The notes: generated from the sequence alone by a model not told the origin. DNA of 64,000 nt from Planctomyces sp. SH-PL14 (GCF_001610835.1 NZ_CP011270.1:1364001-1428000); one strand, 5' to 3'; counted from the stretch's first letter, positions 46,875 through 57,506 are shown. Numbers and translations: made by a program.

Positions 46875-46960
46875 GGAGCCAGTGTAGCCATCCCGCTCCG
46901 CAGGATGAGCCCGCGGGCGGCGAAATCGAAGTCCCGGCCCTAGCGACGGAGCCAAACGTT

Positions 46961-47270
46961 GTCCTTGCCGGCACGACTCGATATCTCAAACCCAACGTGC
47001 CACGGCAGCCGGGGTCAAGGGGGCACCCCCTTGCCGCCGGAGGCATTTTCGTCGCGGAACCGTGGGACACAACGGATGCCGCTTTGTGGGACCGGCGTTG
47101 AGGACTCGCCGCTCGCCCTGGAATCCGCACGGGTTAGTTAGGGGGCATACGACATAGTGTCCGCGATTGGACACCCACTCCTTCAGAAGTCTCTCGACGA
47201 GAGGGCCTCCGGCGGGCAAGAGGGCGTTGCCCCCTTGCATCCCCAACCAGGGGCGCCCCCTGGACCCCGG
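46961..47270 (-). repeat. Foldback repeat, copy 5 (inverted)
   Basis: Reverse-orientation copy, from GTCCTTGCCGGCACGACTCG to CCCCTGGACCCCGG on the plus strand. The arms GCCGCCGGAGGC and GCCTCCGGCGGGCAAG are both present, with short-loop hairpins. It lies between the trhO-rluA start and the metY stop; a fragment of the second repeat family follows directly. Confidence 0.9.
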
Positions 47271-47277
47271 CTTTTGG

Positions 47278-47347
47278 CCTTTATCTGTGTCGATCTGTGT
47301 TCATCTGTGGCCCGCTTCTCTTCCTCCGTGCCCTCCGTGGCCCAGTC
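47278..47347. repeat. CACAGAT / CTCTGTGTT word-repeat, partial copy
   Basis: TTTATCTGTGTCGATCTGTG, then TTCATCTGTGG and CCTCCGTGCCCTCCGTGG, the same words as in the copies at 31433 and 51957. It is only the right-hand half and is placed directly against foldback repeat copy 5. Confidence 0.65.
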
Positions 47348-47350
47348 AAC

Positions 47351-47388
47351 AAAAAAAGCGGGACCCCGCATGACGCGAAGACCCGCTT
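47351..47388 (-). terminator. Rho-independent terminator of metY
   Basis: On the minus strand AAGCGGG pairs with CCCGCTT around a 19-base loop and is followed by a run of seven T (47357-47351). It begins 48 bases after the stop codon at 47436. Confidence 0.8.
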
Positions 47389-47435
47389 GAACTCGGCTTC
47401 CCAGCCCGCAAGCTCATCTCCCAGGAACGAGATCG

Positions 47436-48737
47436 TCACACCTGCTCGAGCGCCTGCTTGAGGTCGGCGAGGATGTCTTCGATGTCCTCGGTCCCGATCG
47501 ACAGCCGCACAAAGTCCGGCGTCACACCGGTCGCCTTCTGCTCTTCGGCGGTGAGCTGCTGGTGCGTCGTGCTGTTGGGGTGAATGATCAGCGACTTGCT
47601 GTCGCCTATGTTCGCCAGGTGCGAGAAGAGCTTCACGCTGTTGATGAGCTTGATGCCGTTGTCCCGCTGCTGCGTCGGCGTCGCCCCTTTGATCCCGAAG
47701 CCGAAGACCGAACCGCACCCCTTGGGGAGGTACTTCTTGCCGAGCTTGTACGACGGGTGCGATTCCAGTCCGGCGTAGTTGACCCAGGAGACCTTGGGGT
47801 GGCTGCCGAGGAAGTTGGCGACGGCGAGAGCGTTCTCGCAGTGCCGCGGCATCCGCAGGTGCAGCGTCTCGATCCCCTGGAGAATCTGGAAGGCGTTGAA
47901 CGGGCTGATCGCCGGACCGAGGTCGCGAAGCAGCTGCGTCCGGACCTTGAGGATGTAGGCCAGCTTCATCCCGCCGAAGGTCTCGAAGAACTTCATCCCG
48001 TGGTAACTCGGATCGGGCTCCGTCAGCTCCGGGAACTTGCCGTTGTTCCAGGGGAAGTCCCCCTTCTCGATGATCGCCCCGCCAATCGACGTCCCGTGGC
48101 CGCCGAGGAACTTCGTGCAGGAGTGAACGACGACGTCCGCCCCGTGCTTGAACGGCTGGCAGAGGTACGGCGAAGCGGTCGTATTGTCCACGATCACCGG
48201 GATCCCGGCTTCCTTGGCGATCGAGCTGATTGCCTCGAAGTCCGGAATGTCGCAGCGGGGGTTGCCGATCGTCTCCAGGAAGATGCAGCGGGTCTTGTCG
48301 TTGATCGCCTTCCGGATGTTCTCCGGGTCCGACTGATCGACGAACTGACAGCCGATCCCCATCTTGGGGAACGTGTAGTGGAACAGGTTGTAGGTCCCGC
48401 CGTAGAGGCTGGCGGACGAAACGATGTTCTGGCCCGCCTGGGCGATGTTGAGGATCGCCAGCGACTCCGCCGCCTGTCCGGACGCGACCGCCAGCGCCCC
48501 GCTCCCCCCTTCGAGCAGCGCGACCCGCTTCTCGAGGACGTCGGTCGTGGGGTTCATGAGCCGGGTGTAGATGTTCCCGAACTCTTTCAGCGCGAACAGA
48601 TTCGCCGCGTGGTCGGCGCTGTTGAAGACGTACGAAGTCGTCTGGTAGATCGGCACGGCCCGCGAGTTGGTGGCGGGATCGGGCACCTGCCCCCCATGCA
48701 GACAGAGCGTCCCCGGCTTCAAAGCTGATTGGTCCAT
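47436..48737 (-). CDS. metY: O-acetylhomoserine sulfhydrylase (aminocarboxypropyltransferase)
   Basis: 433 residues from the ATG at 48737, normal for the family. PLP enzyme of the Cys/Met metabolism fold type I class: [28 protein letters not shown], then [13 protein letters not shown]-type active region, and the PLP lysine in [16 protein letters not shown]. The [19 protein letters not shown] context and long C-terminal domain fit O-acetylhomoserine (thiol)-lyase rather than cystathionine synthase. Role: makes homocysteine from O-acetylhomoserine and sulfide. No met regulatory riboswitch (SAM-II or SAM-I) was recognised in the short upstream region. Confidence 0.95.
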   Translation of the reverse strand: MDQSALKPGTLCLHGGQVPDPATNSRAVPIYQTTSYVFNSADHAANLFALKEFGNIYTRLMNPTTDVLEKRVALLEGGSGALAVASGQAAESLAILNIAQAGQNIVSSASLYGGTYNLFHYTFPKMGIGCQFVDQSDPENIRKAINDKTRCIFLETIGNPRCDIPDFEAISSIAKEAGIPVIVDNTTASPYLCQPFKHGADVVVHSCTKFLGGHGTSIGGAIIEKGDFPWNNGKFPELTEPDPSYHGMKFFETFGGMKLAYILKVRTQLLRDLGPAISPFNAFQILQGIETLHLRMPRHCENALAVANFLGSHPKVSWVNYAGLESHPSYKLGKKYLPKGCGSVFGFGIKGATPTQQRDNGIKLINSVKLFSHLANIGDSKSLIIHPNSTTHQQLTAEEQKATGVTPDFVRLSIGTEDIEDILADLKQALEQV

Positions 48738-48863
48738 AGCTGACTCGGCTCGACTGGCGAAAAGAACGTGAGAGAAATCGTGCAACCCGACGCGGAATGC
48801 TAATGTGGACTTCGGACGCATTCAAATCGCGAGGGCCCGCCGGTCAGCGTCGGAAAAGTCGTC

Positions 48864-49299
48864 ATGTTTCAGCGAATGCTCGCCATGCTGCTGAGTCCAC
48901 TTTGTGCCATCGCCGGCAAGTTGGAACTTGGGAACATCCCCACCGAGCGGGTCTACAAGACCGAGCGGGCTGCCCGTCCTCAGCTCAACGACGCGGCGTT
49001 CTACGACAAGTTTTACGCCGGCACCGAGATTCCGCGAGACATTCCGATTCGATACCGGCGGCTGCTCGAAGCGATCCTCGGTGAAGACCTGGCGGGGTTG
49101 TGGCCCGACGACAATATCGCCGCCATCTACGACGGCCTCGACTTTGCGGACGTCATCTACCGGATTGAGCGGGAATTCCGGGTCCGGATCCCCTTGGCCG
49201 AGAACCTCAAGCCGCCGCTGACGTGCGGCGACGAAGCGGCGCCGCAAGGAACCATTGACGGGACATTCGACTCGGTCATCCGATATCTCGCCCGACGGC

Positions 49300-49325
<26 letters not shown>
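48864..49325 (+). CDS. Acyl-carrier-protein-like small protein lacking the usual serine
   Basis: 153 residues. The central part WPDDNIAAIYDGLDFADVIYRIEREFRVRIP resembles the helix II/III region of acyl carrier proteins (consensus DSLDxVExxMxxExxFxIxIP), but Gly stands where the phosphopantetheine Ser should be. The N-terminal 18 residues are hydrophobic (MFQRMLAMLLSPLCAIAG), perhaps a signal or anchor. The C-terminal GTFDSVIRYLARRL fits the last ACP helix. The gene overlaps the convergent LutA-like gene tail to tail by 26 bases. Function unknown; the ACP-like reading is based on pattern only. Confidence 0.65.
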
Positions 49326-50076
<751 letters not shown>

Positions 50077-50221
50077 GACAGGTCCGGCGCTTCCGTGAGG
50101 GAATGGGGCGCGGTTGGGCGCCCCGGATCTTGGTCTGCCAGATTAGGGGGGGTGTGGGAGGTGAGGGAAGCGATGGGGGGTGATTCGCAATCTCTGGAAG
50201 GTGGAATGTGGCCCGCCCTCA

Positions 50222-50544
50222 CCGGGTCCAGGGGCACCCTGGTGGGGAGTGCAGAGGGGCCTGTGTTGTTTTTCTGGCCCATTGCCCGCCGGAGGCCTGG
50301 CCGTCGAGAGACGTCTGAAGGAGTGCGTATCCAAGCGAGGACAACGTACCGGATGCCCCCTCACCAACCCGCCTGTATTGCAGACCGAGAGTGGAGTCCT
50401 CAACGCCGACACCACAAAGTGGTCGCCCGTTGTGTACCACGGTTCCTCACAGAAGCGCCTCCGGCGGCAAGGGGGTGAGACCCCCTTGACCCCGGCTGCC
50501 GTCGCACGTTGGGTTTGACGTGGCAGAGCCGTGCCGGCGAGGAC
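50222..50544 (+). repeat. Foldback repeat, copy 6
   Basis: Direct orientation, with the long-loop form at the left (GGGGCC then TGTGTTGTTTTTCT then GGCCC). Arms CCGCCGGAGGC and GCCTCCGGCGGCAAGG are intact. It lies in the divergent gap between the lutA-like gene (minus) and the M41-like gene (plus) and ends 52 bases before the latter's start. Confidence 0.92.
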
Positions 50545-50595
50545 GCGGTTCGGGCCGCAGGACAGATCGGCCTCCAGCCAGTACCCTCCGGCTCC

Positions 50596-51078
50596 ATGAC
50601 CCACTCTACCGAAGAGATCGTCACCGCCTACCACGAGGCCGGCCACGCCGTCATGGCCCTCGCCCTCGGACGGCCGGTCCACGCGGTGAGCATCGAGCCC
50701 GACCGGGTCCGCCTGGGCCACTGCGAAATCCGCAAAGGAACCTTCCGCCCCAATCCCGACGCCCTCGAAACCGCAATCCTGATCCTCCTGGGTGGCCCCG
50801 CTGCCGAAGCCCTCCACCAGGGAGACTACTGCGAGGTCGGAGCGCGACAGGATCTCCGCGAAGTCCAGGAACTGGCCGAGATGCGGGCCGCCGGACCGAA
50901 ACAGGTCGAAAAACTCCAACGGCGGCTCATGAGCAAGGCGGACTCGATCCTCTCCCGCGCCGAGAACTGGCGGGCTGTCGAACGCATCGCCCGGGAACTG
51001 CTTGAGCGACGCGTCATCAGCGGACGCAGCGCCCACCACCTCTTCGATCTCGAAACGCGCGACGCCGAGCAACGGTAG
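50596..51078 (+). CDS. Standalone M41 (FtsH-type) protease domain protein, second copy
   Basis: 160 residues from the ATG at 50596. The motif VTAYHEAGHAVMALALGRPV holds HEXXH at the N-terminus, as in FtsH M41 domains, and ILILLGGPAAEALHQGDY provides the expected third ligand region. Like the protein at 30943, it has no AAA ATPase part. The two share the order HEXXH, VSIEPDR/VTIDPDR, GPxAE, and similar length, so they are likely paralogues. Repeat copy 6 ends just upstream. Partner and substrate are unknown; a membrane-free accessory or regulator role is possible. Confidence 0.85.
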   Translation: MTHSTEEIVTAYHEAGHAVMALALGRPVHAVSIEPDRVRLGHCEIRKGTFRPNPDALETAILILLGGPAAEALHQGDYCEVGARQDLREVQELAEMRAAGPKQVEKLQRRLMSKADSILSRAENWRAVERIARELLERRVISGRSAHHLFDLETRDAEQR

Positions 51079-51113
51079 TCCCCGCCCGGACAAACGGCCC
51101 CGCCGCCGCGAAC

Positions 51114-51821
51114 TCAGCTGTTGAAGACCGGATCTTCCATCCGCCGCAGCCGGTACCCCACGGTGCGGAGCGTCTCCAGCAGCGCCGCGGCTGCCCCGAG
51201 CTTGCCGCGCAGACTCCGGATGTGAACGTCGACCGTCCGCTCCATCGTCATGGCATTCTCACCGCGGCAGTGCGTCAGCAGCTCGCCGCGGGAAATCCAC
51301 CGCCCCGGATGGCTCGCCAGGGCCCACAGCAGGCGGAACTCCGTCAGCGTCAGCCACACTTCCTTGTCGTCGACGGTCGCCACGTGATTGACGCGGTCGA
51401 TCCTCAGCGGACCGTGATGAATCACCTGACTGTCTTCGGTCGGATCCTGGCGGCGGGAGAGCGACTGGATCCGCGCCACGAGCGCCTTGATGCGGAACGG
51501 CTTGACGACATAGTCGTCGGCCCCGGCCAGGAACCCGACCATCTCATCCTCTTCGCTCGCCATGGCGGTCAGCATGAGGATCCGGATATCGCATGTCCGC
51601 CGGTCCGCCCGCAGCCGACGGAGGACTTCCAGTCCATCGATCCCGGGAAGCATCCGATCGAGTACCACGACATCGGGGGCGCGGAGCTGGCACTTCTGGA
51701 GCGCCTCCAGGCCATCGCCGGCGGTCTGAACGTCGAACCCTTCCCGCAACAGATGGTACGAGAGGACCTCAACAATCGAATGTTCGTCGTCGACGACTAG
51801 GATACGGTTTCTGGACATCAC
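51114..51821 (-). CDS. OmpR/PhoB-family response regulator
   Basis: 235 residues. Receiver domain: acidic pocket VVDDEH near the N-terminus, phospho-acceptor Asp in VVVLDRMLPGIDG, Thr in ILMLTAMAS and Lys in DDYVVKPFR. The DNA-binding winged helix begins near residue 135 with LTLTEFRLLWALASHPGRWI and ends ERTVDVHIRSLRGKLG...TVGYRL. No histidine kinase is adjacent; the only one in the window is at 13204. Regulates unknown genes; the family is usually activated by phosphorylation. The start could be the first or second Met. Confidence 0.93.
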   Translation of the reverse strand: MMSRNRILVVDDEHSIVEVLSYHLLREGFDVQTAGDGLEALQKCQLRAPDVVVLDRMLPGIDGLEVLRRLRADRRTCDIRILMLTAMASEEDEMVGFLAGADDYVVKPFRIKALVARIQSLSRRQDPTEDSQVIHHGPLRIDRVNHVATVDDKEVWLTLTEFRLLWALASHPGRWISRGELLTHCRGENAMTMERTVDVHIRSLRGKLGAAAALLETLRTVGYRLRRMEDPVFNS

Positions 51822-51956
51822 CGGCAGACAAAGTAGCGCTCAGCTCTCCGATGCCGTAAGAACACTGGAATTCAGTAAAGGCTCCGCGAACGAACAGCGA
51901 AGAAGCCGTTCAGGAGAAGGGCCCCGGGCAGAACGTGGGTGTCCCAAGCGGTCTGA

Positions 51957-52205
51957 ACTACAGAGATACGGAGAAAGACAAGTCGCCGGTCTGCCGCGGC
52001 CAAGGCAGGAGGCTGGGCCGAATTGAAAGAATGACGCTTCCGAGTTTCAAGCGGGGCCGGTTTTTTGAAACACGGAGGCGCAGAGGACGCAGAGAAAGAC
52101 CGGATCGGACGGCGAACTGGGAGAGTGTCTCCCCATCATCTGCGTTCATCCGTATTCATCTGTGGCTCCCATCCTCCGCCTCTCTGTGTCCTCTGTGTTT
52201 CAAAT
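51957..52205. repeat. CACAGAT / CTCTGTGTT word-repeat element, copy 2
   Basis: Contains GAAACACGGAGGCGCAGAGG (about 52068) and, inverted, TCTCTGTGTCCTCTGTGTTTC (about 52182), with TCATCTGCGTTCATCCGTATTC and CATCTGTGGCTCCCATCC between. The same words as the element at 31433, with the left CACAGAT word replaced by other sequence. It lies between the response regulator start and the GH17-like gene end. Confidence 0.75.
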
Positions 52206-52222
52206 CCTGCGGCGCCGGGCCA

Positions 52223-53191
52223 CTACCGGCTGAGCCTGACCCAGACGTCAAAGGCGGGATACGGCTGTCGCTGCGGGTTCAGCATCCCCCAGGACTTCTC
52301 GATGTCGAGCTTGCTCTCCTCGCTCTTCCAAGGGAGGTCGAACGCCTCGAACGACACACCGTGATAGCGCCACGCTCCGGCCCCGGTTCCCGATCGCGCC
52401 AGCAATCCCGGCGCGGTGTACTCCCGCCAGAAATCGGCCTGAAGCTCCGGCGTGTACTTGTTGCGGCCCGCGTGCGGAAAGCCGGTCTCCTTGACCAGGA
52501 CCGGACGGTCGGACCGGCGGGCCAGGGCGGCCGCCTCCTGATGCACCCACTCGGCCGCCTCTTTCGCCGCCATGTTCGGGCGGTCGAACACCGGGTGAAT
52601 ATTGGGAGCGAGGAAGTCGCCGAAGTCGACGAGCGACTCCCGCTGATAGCCGACGAGCGGCTCGCTCGTGGAATAGGGGATTCCGACCGGGAGCTTCGCC
52701 CGCAGTCGACGGGCAGCGATGAAGAGGTCCTCCTCCTCATAGCGGTTGAACGTCAGTCCCTCGTTGCCGATCAGGACGCCAACCGCCATGTCCCCGGCGA
52801 ACGTGTTCGCCAGATCCGCGACCCCGTCCACTTCGTCCTGCGACCGAGGATCCCAGATCGCCAGGAGCACGGCCCGGTACTTGAGGTCCTTCGCCACTGC
52901 CAGGATGCGGGGCGTACAGGCTTCGTGATAGCCGTAGAGGATGAGACCGTCGAAGGCGGGCCGCAGAGCCTCCAGGTCCGCCCGGACGGAGCTCGTCTTG
53001 AGGGCCCGCTGGTTGGCCGCATTCCGGGGATCCAGCTCCGCCGGCGTGTAGGCGATCATCGTCGCCGGCTGCCGCCCCGTGAGATAGTCAAAGAACTTGC
53101 AGGACCGCAGGATCAGCTCGGCCGCCGCTCCGGAGCTGGAACCAGGCCCGAGAAACAGACACGCCAGCACGACGCCAATCACGGTGCGCAT
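52223..53191 (-). CDS. GH17-like (beta-1,3-glucanase fold) secreted protein
   Basis: 322 residues. A signal sequence lies at the N-terminus (VIGVVLACLFLGPGSSSGAAA). The TIM barrel shows glycoside hydrolase family 17 features: acid/base Glu in VGVLIGNEGLTF and nucleophile Glu in PVLVKETGFPHAGR (family consensus ETGWP). It is shorter than plant enzymes, as bacterial and fungal relatives are. The likely role is hydrolysis or transglycosylation of a beta-glucan in the envelope or outside; the substrate is not known. It follows the word-repeat element on its 3' side. Confidence 0.82.
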   Translation of the reverse strand: MRTVIGVVLACLFLGPGSSSGAAAELILRSCKFFDYLTGRQPATMIAYTPAELDPRNAANQRALKTSSVRADLEALRPAFDGLILYGYHEACTPRILAVAKDLKYRAVLLAIWDPRSQDEVDGVADLANTFAGDMAVGVLIGNEGLTFNRYEEEDLFIAARRLRAKLPVGIPYSTSEPLVGYQRESLVDFGDFLAPNIHPVFDRPNMAAKEAAEWVHQEAAALARRSDRPVLVKETGFPHAGRNKYTPELQADFWREYTAPGLLARSGTGAGAWRYHGVSFEAFDLPWKSEESKLDIEKSWGMLNPQRQPYPAFDVWVRLSR

Positions 53192-53289
53192 AATCAGATC
53201 CGCCGGAAAATCGGGGAGTGGGGTGTCCCGCCAGTCTCCCCGCCTCGTCCGCCCCCTTCAAGCGCGCCGCGGCGGCTTCCGCATGCAAT

Positions 53290-54168
53290 TCATCGGGTCT
53301 TGAGCGAAGACTCCGCGGCCGCGACGGCGTCGGCGATCTCCGATTCCGCTCCGGCTCCCGCTTCGGTAGCGGTCATCGTCTCCTCGATCTCGACATCCGG
53401 CTGGAACTCGTCCCGGGAGGCGGTCGACGGCTTCGTTTCCGAAGCGGACTTCGCCGTCCACTTGGCGACGCCGAACAGGAACTTCGGATCGTCGGTCCGG
53501 ACCAGTTCGGTCGACGTCGTGATGCGGGAGGTCGGCGTTTCCGAGGTGGCGGTGGCGGTCCAGGTCGTCCCGGCAGCATCGCCGAGTGGCGTCTGGACGG
53601 TTTCTTCAGCACCGGCCATCAGGTCGCGGTAGTGCCGGAGCTGGGCAACGACGGGATAGAGGTCGAAGGTCCCGGAGTCGATCGCGACGGCCGCTTCATC
53701 GCCGGTCTTCCGGAAGCCGCGGACGATCGGAATATAGGAGACGAAGATCTCGCGTCCCGGGCCGACCTCTTCCGTCACGGTCCCGCGGATCGCCTTTTCC
53801 GGAACGAGGAGCTTGTAGATTCGGCTTCCGCCCGGGCCCGCTTCCAGGATCCCTTCCTTCACCTGCCCGGTGACCGCCTTGATCTCGATCCACCAGCCCG
53901 GCTGCTTCTCGCCCCGCCACTCGACTTCTTCCGACTTGAGGGACTTGATCGTAATGTGCTTCGTCCACTCGACGTTCAGGTCCCCTTCGGCGTTGTTCGG
54001 CCGGTGGACCGTCTGCTTGTAAGTCCCCTCAAACCGAACCCATTTTCCCTCTTCCTTCGGAAGCTTCCACAGGAGCCCCTGGGCGCTGGCGGTCGTGCCG
54101 CCGGCGAGGAGAAGGCAACCGGCAACAATAAGGCGGACCGGGAGGGAAAGGAGTGAACGAACGGTCAT
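53290..54168 (-). CDS. Secreted protein, unknown function
   Basis: 292 residues from the ATG at 54168, with signal peptide SLPVRLIVAGCLLLAGGTTASAQ. The mature part is beta-rich with a WKLPKEEGKWVRFEGTYKQ start and WWIEIKAVTG, DDPKFLFGVAKW, but no named domain. The C-terminal third is Ala/Thr/Glu-rich and probably disordered. It lies in the same direction as the GH17-like gene, 98 bases upstream of it. Downstream of its start, divergently, is rpmI. Confidence 0.72.
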   Translation of the reverse strand: MTVRSLLSLPVRLIVAGCLLLAGGTTASAQGLLWKLPKEEGKWVRFEGTYKQTVHRPNNAEGDLNVEWTKHITIKSLKSEEVEWRGEKQPGWWIEIKAVTGQVKEGILEAGPGGSRIYKLLVPEKAIRGTVTEEVGPGREIFVSYIPIVRGFRKTGDEAAVAIDSGTFDLYPVVAQLRHYRDLMAGAEETVQTPLGDAAGTTWTATATSETPTSRITTSTELVRTDDPKFLFGVAKWTAKSASETKPSTASRDEFQPDVEIEETMTATEAGAGAESEIADAVAAAESSLKTR

Positions 54169-54350
54169 GTCAGTTTCCGAACTAGCGCGGTGGCCGGCAT
54201 TTCGGGGAAAAAAGTCGCAAGCCAAGACAGTCTGCCACACGACGGGAAGGGGGGCAAGAAGCGGTTGCGAACTTCCATGAATGTTGAGTGGCGGAACCCA
54301 GAACGCGCCGTTATACTTTTCCCTTTCCGATTTTTGGCTGAGAGCGGACG

Positions 54351-54554
54351 ATGCCCAAGCCCAATAAGACCCACAAAGGACTGGCCAAGCGGTTCAAAGT
54401 GACCGCCACCGGCAAAGTCAAGCACCGTAAAGCTTTCCGTGGCCACATCCTCGGGAAGAAGAGCGGCAACCGCAAGCGTCACCTCCGTCAGGACGGCGTC
54501 CTGACCGGAACGAACGCCATCAAGATTGCGGCCTGCCTGGCGCCGGGTGTGTAG
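54351..54554 (+). CDS. rpmI: 50S ribosomal protein L35
   Basis: 67 residues, normal size. [20 protein letters not shown] and the basic [20 protein letters not shown] are classical L35. Forms part of the large ribosomal subunit. It precedes rplT by 136 bases; infC, which commonly precedes rpmI, is not present in the 180 bases upstream. A TTATAC word at about 54312 might be a -10 element of this transcript. Confidence 0.97.
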   Translation: MPKPNKTHKGLAKRFKVTATGKVKHRKAFRGHILGKKSGNRKRHLRQDGVLTGTNAIKIAACLAPGV

Positions 54555-54690
54555 TTTCCTGCGACGGGGTGGACGCCGGATTCGGGGGCGATTCTTCCGA
54601 TCGCGGGACGTCAGCCCGTCTTCAGTTTTCGTCAGTCAGTCTCCTGTTTTCTACTGTCGGACCTGTCAGCAGGTCGTCTGGACGTGAGCC

Positions 54691-55059
54691 ATGCGAGTTA
54701 AGTACGGGAAGTCCCGCCACAAGAAGAAGAAGCGGATTTTCGCGGAAGCCAAGGGACGGGTCGGCGGTTTGCGCCGGCTCTGGCGTACGGTTCAGGAGCA
54801 CGTCCGCCGCGCCCGCGTTTACGCCTTCCGCGACCGCAAGGTGCGCAAGCGTGACTTCCGCCAGCTCTGGATCATGCGTCTGACCGCCGCCGCCGAAATG
54901 CGCGGCCTGCGGTACTCGCAGCTCATCCACGGCCTCAAGCTCGCCAACATCGACCTCAACCGGAAGATGCTCAGCGAACTGGCGATCCACAACACCGAGG
55001 TCTTCGACGAGATCACGGCCGTGGTCAAGGCCGCCCTCGACAAGGCCGCCAAGGCCTGA
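54691..55059 (+). CDS. rplT: 50S ribosomal protein L20
   Basis: 122 residues, normal size. The start [20 protein letters not shown], the core [20 protein letters not shown] and the end [20 protein letters not shown] are typical. L20 is an early assembly protein of the 50S subunit and in many bacteria represses its own operon; whether that operates here is not shown. A good terminator follows. Confidence 0.97.
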   Translation: MRVKYGKSRHKKKKRIFAEAKGRVGGLRRLWRTVQEHVRRARVYAFRDRKVRKRDFRQLWIMRLTAAAEMRGLRYSQLIHGLKLANIDLNRKMLSELAIHNTEVFDEITAVVKAALDKAAKA

Positions 55060-55084
55060 TCGAAGCGATCGACATTCGAGTTCG

Positions 55085-55119
55085 AAACGCCCGGTGACCT
55101 CACCGGGCGTTTTCGTTTT
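55085..55119 (+). terminator. Terminator after rplT
   Basis: AAACGCCCGGTGA (55085-55097) pairs with TCACCGGGCGTTT (55100-55112) around a two-base loop, followed by a run rich in T (TTTCGTTTTT). It is 26 bases after the L20 stop codon. Confidence 0.92.
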
Positions 55120-55127
55120 TGAGTCAG

Positions 55128-55162
55128 GCACCAAGGCGCGAAGGGGATACAGAGAGAAGTGA
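55128..55162. repeat. Possible fragment of the word-repeat family
   Basis: CACCAAGGCGCGAAGGGG followed by ATACAGAGAG resembles the CACGGAGGCGCAGAGG and ACACAGAGAG words of the elements at 31433 and 51957, but is short and diverged. Listed with low confidence. Confidence 0.35.
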
Positions 55163-55186
55163 CTCCGGCTCGGTCGGGAGCGGGAT

Positions 55187-55456
55187 CTACTCTTCGGCCC
55201 CGGGCTCCTCGGGGCCTCCTGGAGCCATCCACACACGGATGCCGGAAGCGAACGAGGGCGGGTTTGCCTCGAGAACTTTCTCTCCGAGGGAGGTCACGAC
55301 GGCGTGATCCCCCTCCTCTCGGGCGAGGCCTTCGTGGATAAGCGTCCCGATGATGTCGTCGCCGCATTCGTCCTCGGCGAAGACACGGCGCATCGGGGCA
55401 AAGTGCAGTCGATTCAGGCAGCTCCACTGATCAGCAACAAGAGTGATTTTTCGCAT
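55187..55456 (-). CDS. Small hypothetical protein, winged-helix-like
   Basis: 89 residues with an ATG start. The middle part GTLIHEGLAREEGDHAVVTS reads like a helix plus the hairpin wing of a small winged-helix domain, ending LGEKVLEANPP. The C-terminal 20 residues are Pro/Gly/Glu-rich. The family is not recognised. It stands alone, with over 200 bases to the next gene on either side. Confidence 0.6.
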   Translation of the reverse strand: MRKITLVADQWSCLNRLHFAPMRRVFAEDECGDDIIGTLIHEGLAREEGDHAVVTSLGEKVLEANPPSFASGIRVWMAPGGPEEPGAEE

Positions 55457-55666
55457 GGCTTTCGGCTCCGGGAACCTCGGACACGCCAGCTAAAGGGGCA
55501 AATCCCCTTCCCAAACTGGTCCGCAGACCCCGCGAATACAGGCTTTCGCTGAAATGGGTTTCTCCCAACGGGACCTCGTCGCATGAGTCCAACGCGACAC
55601 CTTGTTGGCATGGGCCCCGGTCAAGCCCGTACGGTCCCCGCCGGAATCGAAGCGACGGGAAAGGCT

Positions 55667-55846
55667 CTACTCCGGCTCGGCCCAGACCCGGACGTCCCCG
55701 TCGTCGATCTCGACGTGGACGATGTTCGGGCGACAGCAGACCGGGCAGTCTTCGACGTACTCCTGGCTCTCTCCGCCCGAGAAGTCGATCGGAACGACGA
55801 TCTCCTCTCCGCAGGCGTCGCAGATATAGCTGGCCTCTTCCTTCAT
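55667..55846 (-). CDS. CPXCG-motif cysteine-rich small protein
   Basis: 59 residues. Two Cys pairs, CDACGE and CPVCCR, form a zinc ribbon of the CPXCG type. The Shine-Dalgarno GAGGAG lies about nine bases before the ATG. The gene overlaps the preceding lhgO stop by four bases (ATGA), so it is probably translated together with it. Role unknown; in this family zinc binding and a small adaptor role are assumed. Confidence 0.85.
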   Translation of the reverse strand: MKEEASYICDACGEEIVVPIDFSGGESQEYVEDCPVCCRPNIVHVEIDDGDVRVWAEPE

Positions 55847-57060
55847 GATCGTGTCTCCTCGAGCTGAGGGGCGAGTCGGTCGACCAGCAGGTTTCCGATA
55901 TTGAGGGACGACGTCGCCGCGGGGGAGGGGGCGTTTCCCACGTTGACGACCCGGCCGGACTGCTGGATGACGAAGTCGTCGACCAGCGTCCCATCGAGAC
56001 GCAAGGCCTGCGCCCGGACGCCCGCCGGGGCGGGAATGAGATGCTTTGCCTGGATCGCGGGGACGAGCCGCTGGAGGGCCTTCACGAAGGCCGCCTTGTT
56101 CCACGACCGCCACATCTCGCCCGCTCCCGTCCGCCAGTTTCGCAGCGCGAGACGGCGAAAGCCCGGATGGGCGAGGGCCTCCCAGAGGTCCGCGGGGTTG
56201 AGGTCCGTCCGGCGATACCCTTCCCGGGCGAAGGCGAGCACGGCATTCGGCCCGCAGTCGACCCCGCCGTGGATCATCCGCGTGAAGTGGACGCCCAGGA
56301 ACGGGAACTTCGGATCGGGAACCGGGTAGATCAGCCCGCGGCAGAGATGCTCTGCCTCGGGAACCAGCTGGTAGTACTCCCCGCGGAAGGGAACGATCGG
56401 CGCTTCGGGAACGCGCCCGCTGAGCTTCGTGACGCGGTCCGCGTGGAGCCCCGCGCAGGTCATCAGGAACCGCGACTCAACCGCCCCCTTCGTGGACTCA
56501 ATGATGATCCGGTCGCTGGATTCCCGGATCGCCGTGACCCGCGCGCCGAGCCGGATCGTCCCGCCGACCTCCTGGATCCGTTCCGCCAGCCTTCGGCTGA
56601 CCGCGGGGTAATCCACAATTCCTGCTTCAGGGACGTGGATGGCGCGGATCCCGGCCGTGTGCGGCTCGATCTCCCGCAGCTCCTCCTGCGTCAGCATCGA
56701 ACAGCGGACGCCGTTCGCCTGACCGCGCTGAAAGAGAACGTCGAGCTGCGGGAGCTCTGCTTCGGAGACCGCCACGATCACCTTGCCGCAGATCCGGTAG
56801 GGAATCTCCTCCTGGTCGCAGAACGCCTGCATCGCGAGTTTTCCCGCGCGGCAGTTCTGGGCCCGCAGCGACCCCGGCCGGTAGTAGATCCCGGTGTGCA
56901 GGACGCCGGAGTTGTGGCTGGACTGGTGGGGAGCGACCCGGTCTTCCTTCTCGAGGACGACGACGCGGGTTCCGGAAAACCGCCGCAGGAGCTGGAACGC
57001 CGTCGCCAGTCCGACGATCCCGCCCCCCACGATCGCCACGTCGGTGAAGAAGTCCGGCAT
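55843..57060 (-). CDS. lhgO: L-2-hydroxyglutarate oxidase
   Basis: 405 residues from the ATG at 57060. The FAD-binding Rossmann motif is at the N-terminus: [40 protein letters not shown] is the LhgO/DAO-family segment near the flavin, and [20 protein letters not shown] the substrate-side motif. Established reaction: oxidation of L-2-hydroxyglutarate to 2-oxoglutarate, with electrons passed to the quinone pool. The start is followed directly (five bases) by the DUF983 gene upstream, so at least three genes are likely co-transcribed. Confidence 0.93.
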   Translation of the reverse strand: MPDFFTDVAIVGGGIVGLATAFQLLRRFSGTRVVVLEKEDRVAPHQSSHNSGVLHTGIYYRPGSLRAQNCRAGKLAMQAFCDQEEIPYRICGKVIVAVSEAELPQLDVLFQRGQANGVRCSMLTQEELREIEPHTAGIRAIHVPEAGIVDYPAVSRRLAERIQEVGGTIRLGARVTAIRESSDRIIIESTKGAVESRFLMTCAGLHADRVTKLSGRVPEAPIVPFRGEYYQLVPEAEHLCRGLIYPVPDPKFPFLGVHFTRMIHGGVDCGPNAVLAFAREGYRRTDLNPADLWEALAHPGFRRLALRNWRTGAGEMWRSWNKAAFVKALQRLVPAIQAKHLIPAPAGVRAQALRLDGTLVDDFVIQQSGRVVNVGNAPSPAATSSLNIGNLLVDRLAPQLEETRS

Positions 57061-57065
57061 CGCGC

Positions 57066-57506
57066 TCACTCCGTCGATTCGTCGGTCATGACGTAGCGGT
57101 CGAAGTGGCAATCGAGCGCCAGCCAGACCGCGCGGGCGTAGCGGAAGGCCCAGAGCGGAAAGAGGACGCAGAACGCCGACAGCGGGAGGGCGAGCTGGCG
57201 GTTCGACCAGCGGAAGCCGAAGTGCAGGACGAAGTAGGCGAACATGAGCACCACCGCCGTGATGCCGTAGTTCACGTAGGCCGACCCGAGAAAGTAACCG
57301 GGAGCCCGCTCGTACTTCATGTTGCAGTTCGGGCAGCGTTCCGGCATCGTGAACCATCCGACGAACAGTGGCCCGTTCCCGCAGCGGGGACACTTCAAGC
57401 GGAGCGCCCGTCCCAGGAGCGTCTCGATCGTCGGCCGCGGAGCCCCGGGAGCGGAAAATGGCGATGGCGCGGAGGCGGGGACTTGATCGTCGGTCGGGTC
57501 GGTCAT
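57066..57506 (-). CDS. DUF983 family membrane protein
   Basis: 146 residues. The zinc-ribbon-like part [20 protein letters not shown] with a later CPNCNMKYE gives the family signature. Two transmembrane helices follow ([20 protein letters not shown] and [20 protein letters not shown]). The extra N-terminal 35 residues are Pro/Ala-rich and cytoplasmic. Function unknown. It is the first gene of the run DUF983, lhgO, CPXCG. Confidence 0.88.
   Translation of the reverse strand: MTDPTDDQVPASAPSPFSAPGAPRPTIETLLGRALRLKCPRCGNGPLFVGWFTMPERCPNCNMKYERAPGYFLGSAYVNYGITAVVLMFAYFVLHFGFRWSNRQLALPLSAFCVLFPLWAFRYARAVWLALDCHFDRYVMTDESTE

Noticed and set aside
45279-46943. Plus-strand frame of about 550 codons opposite the TrhO-RluA fusion
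   Set aside because: Shadow of a well-supported minus-strand gene; the Arg/Asp/Val-rich translation has no domain.
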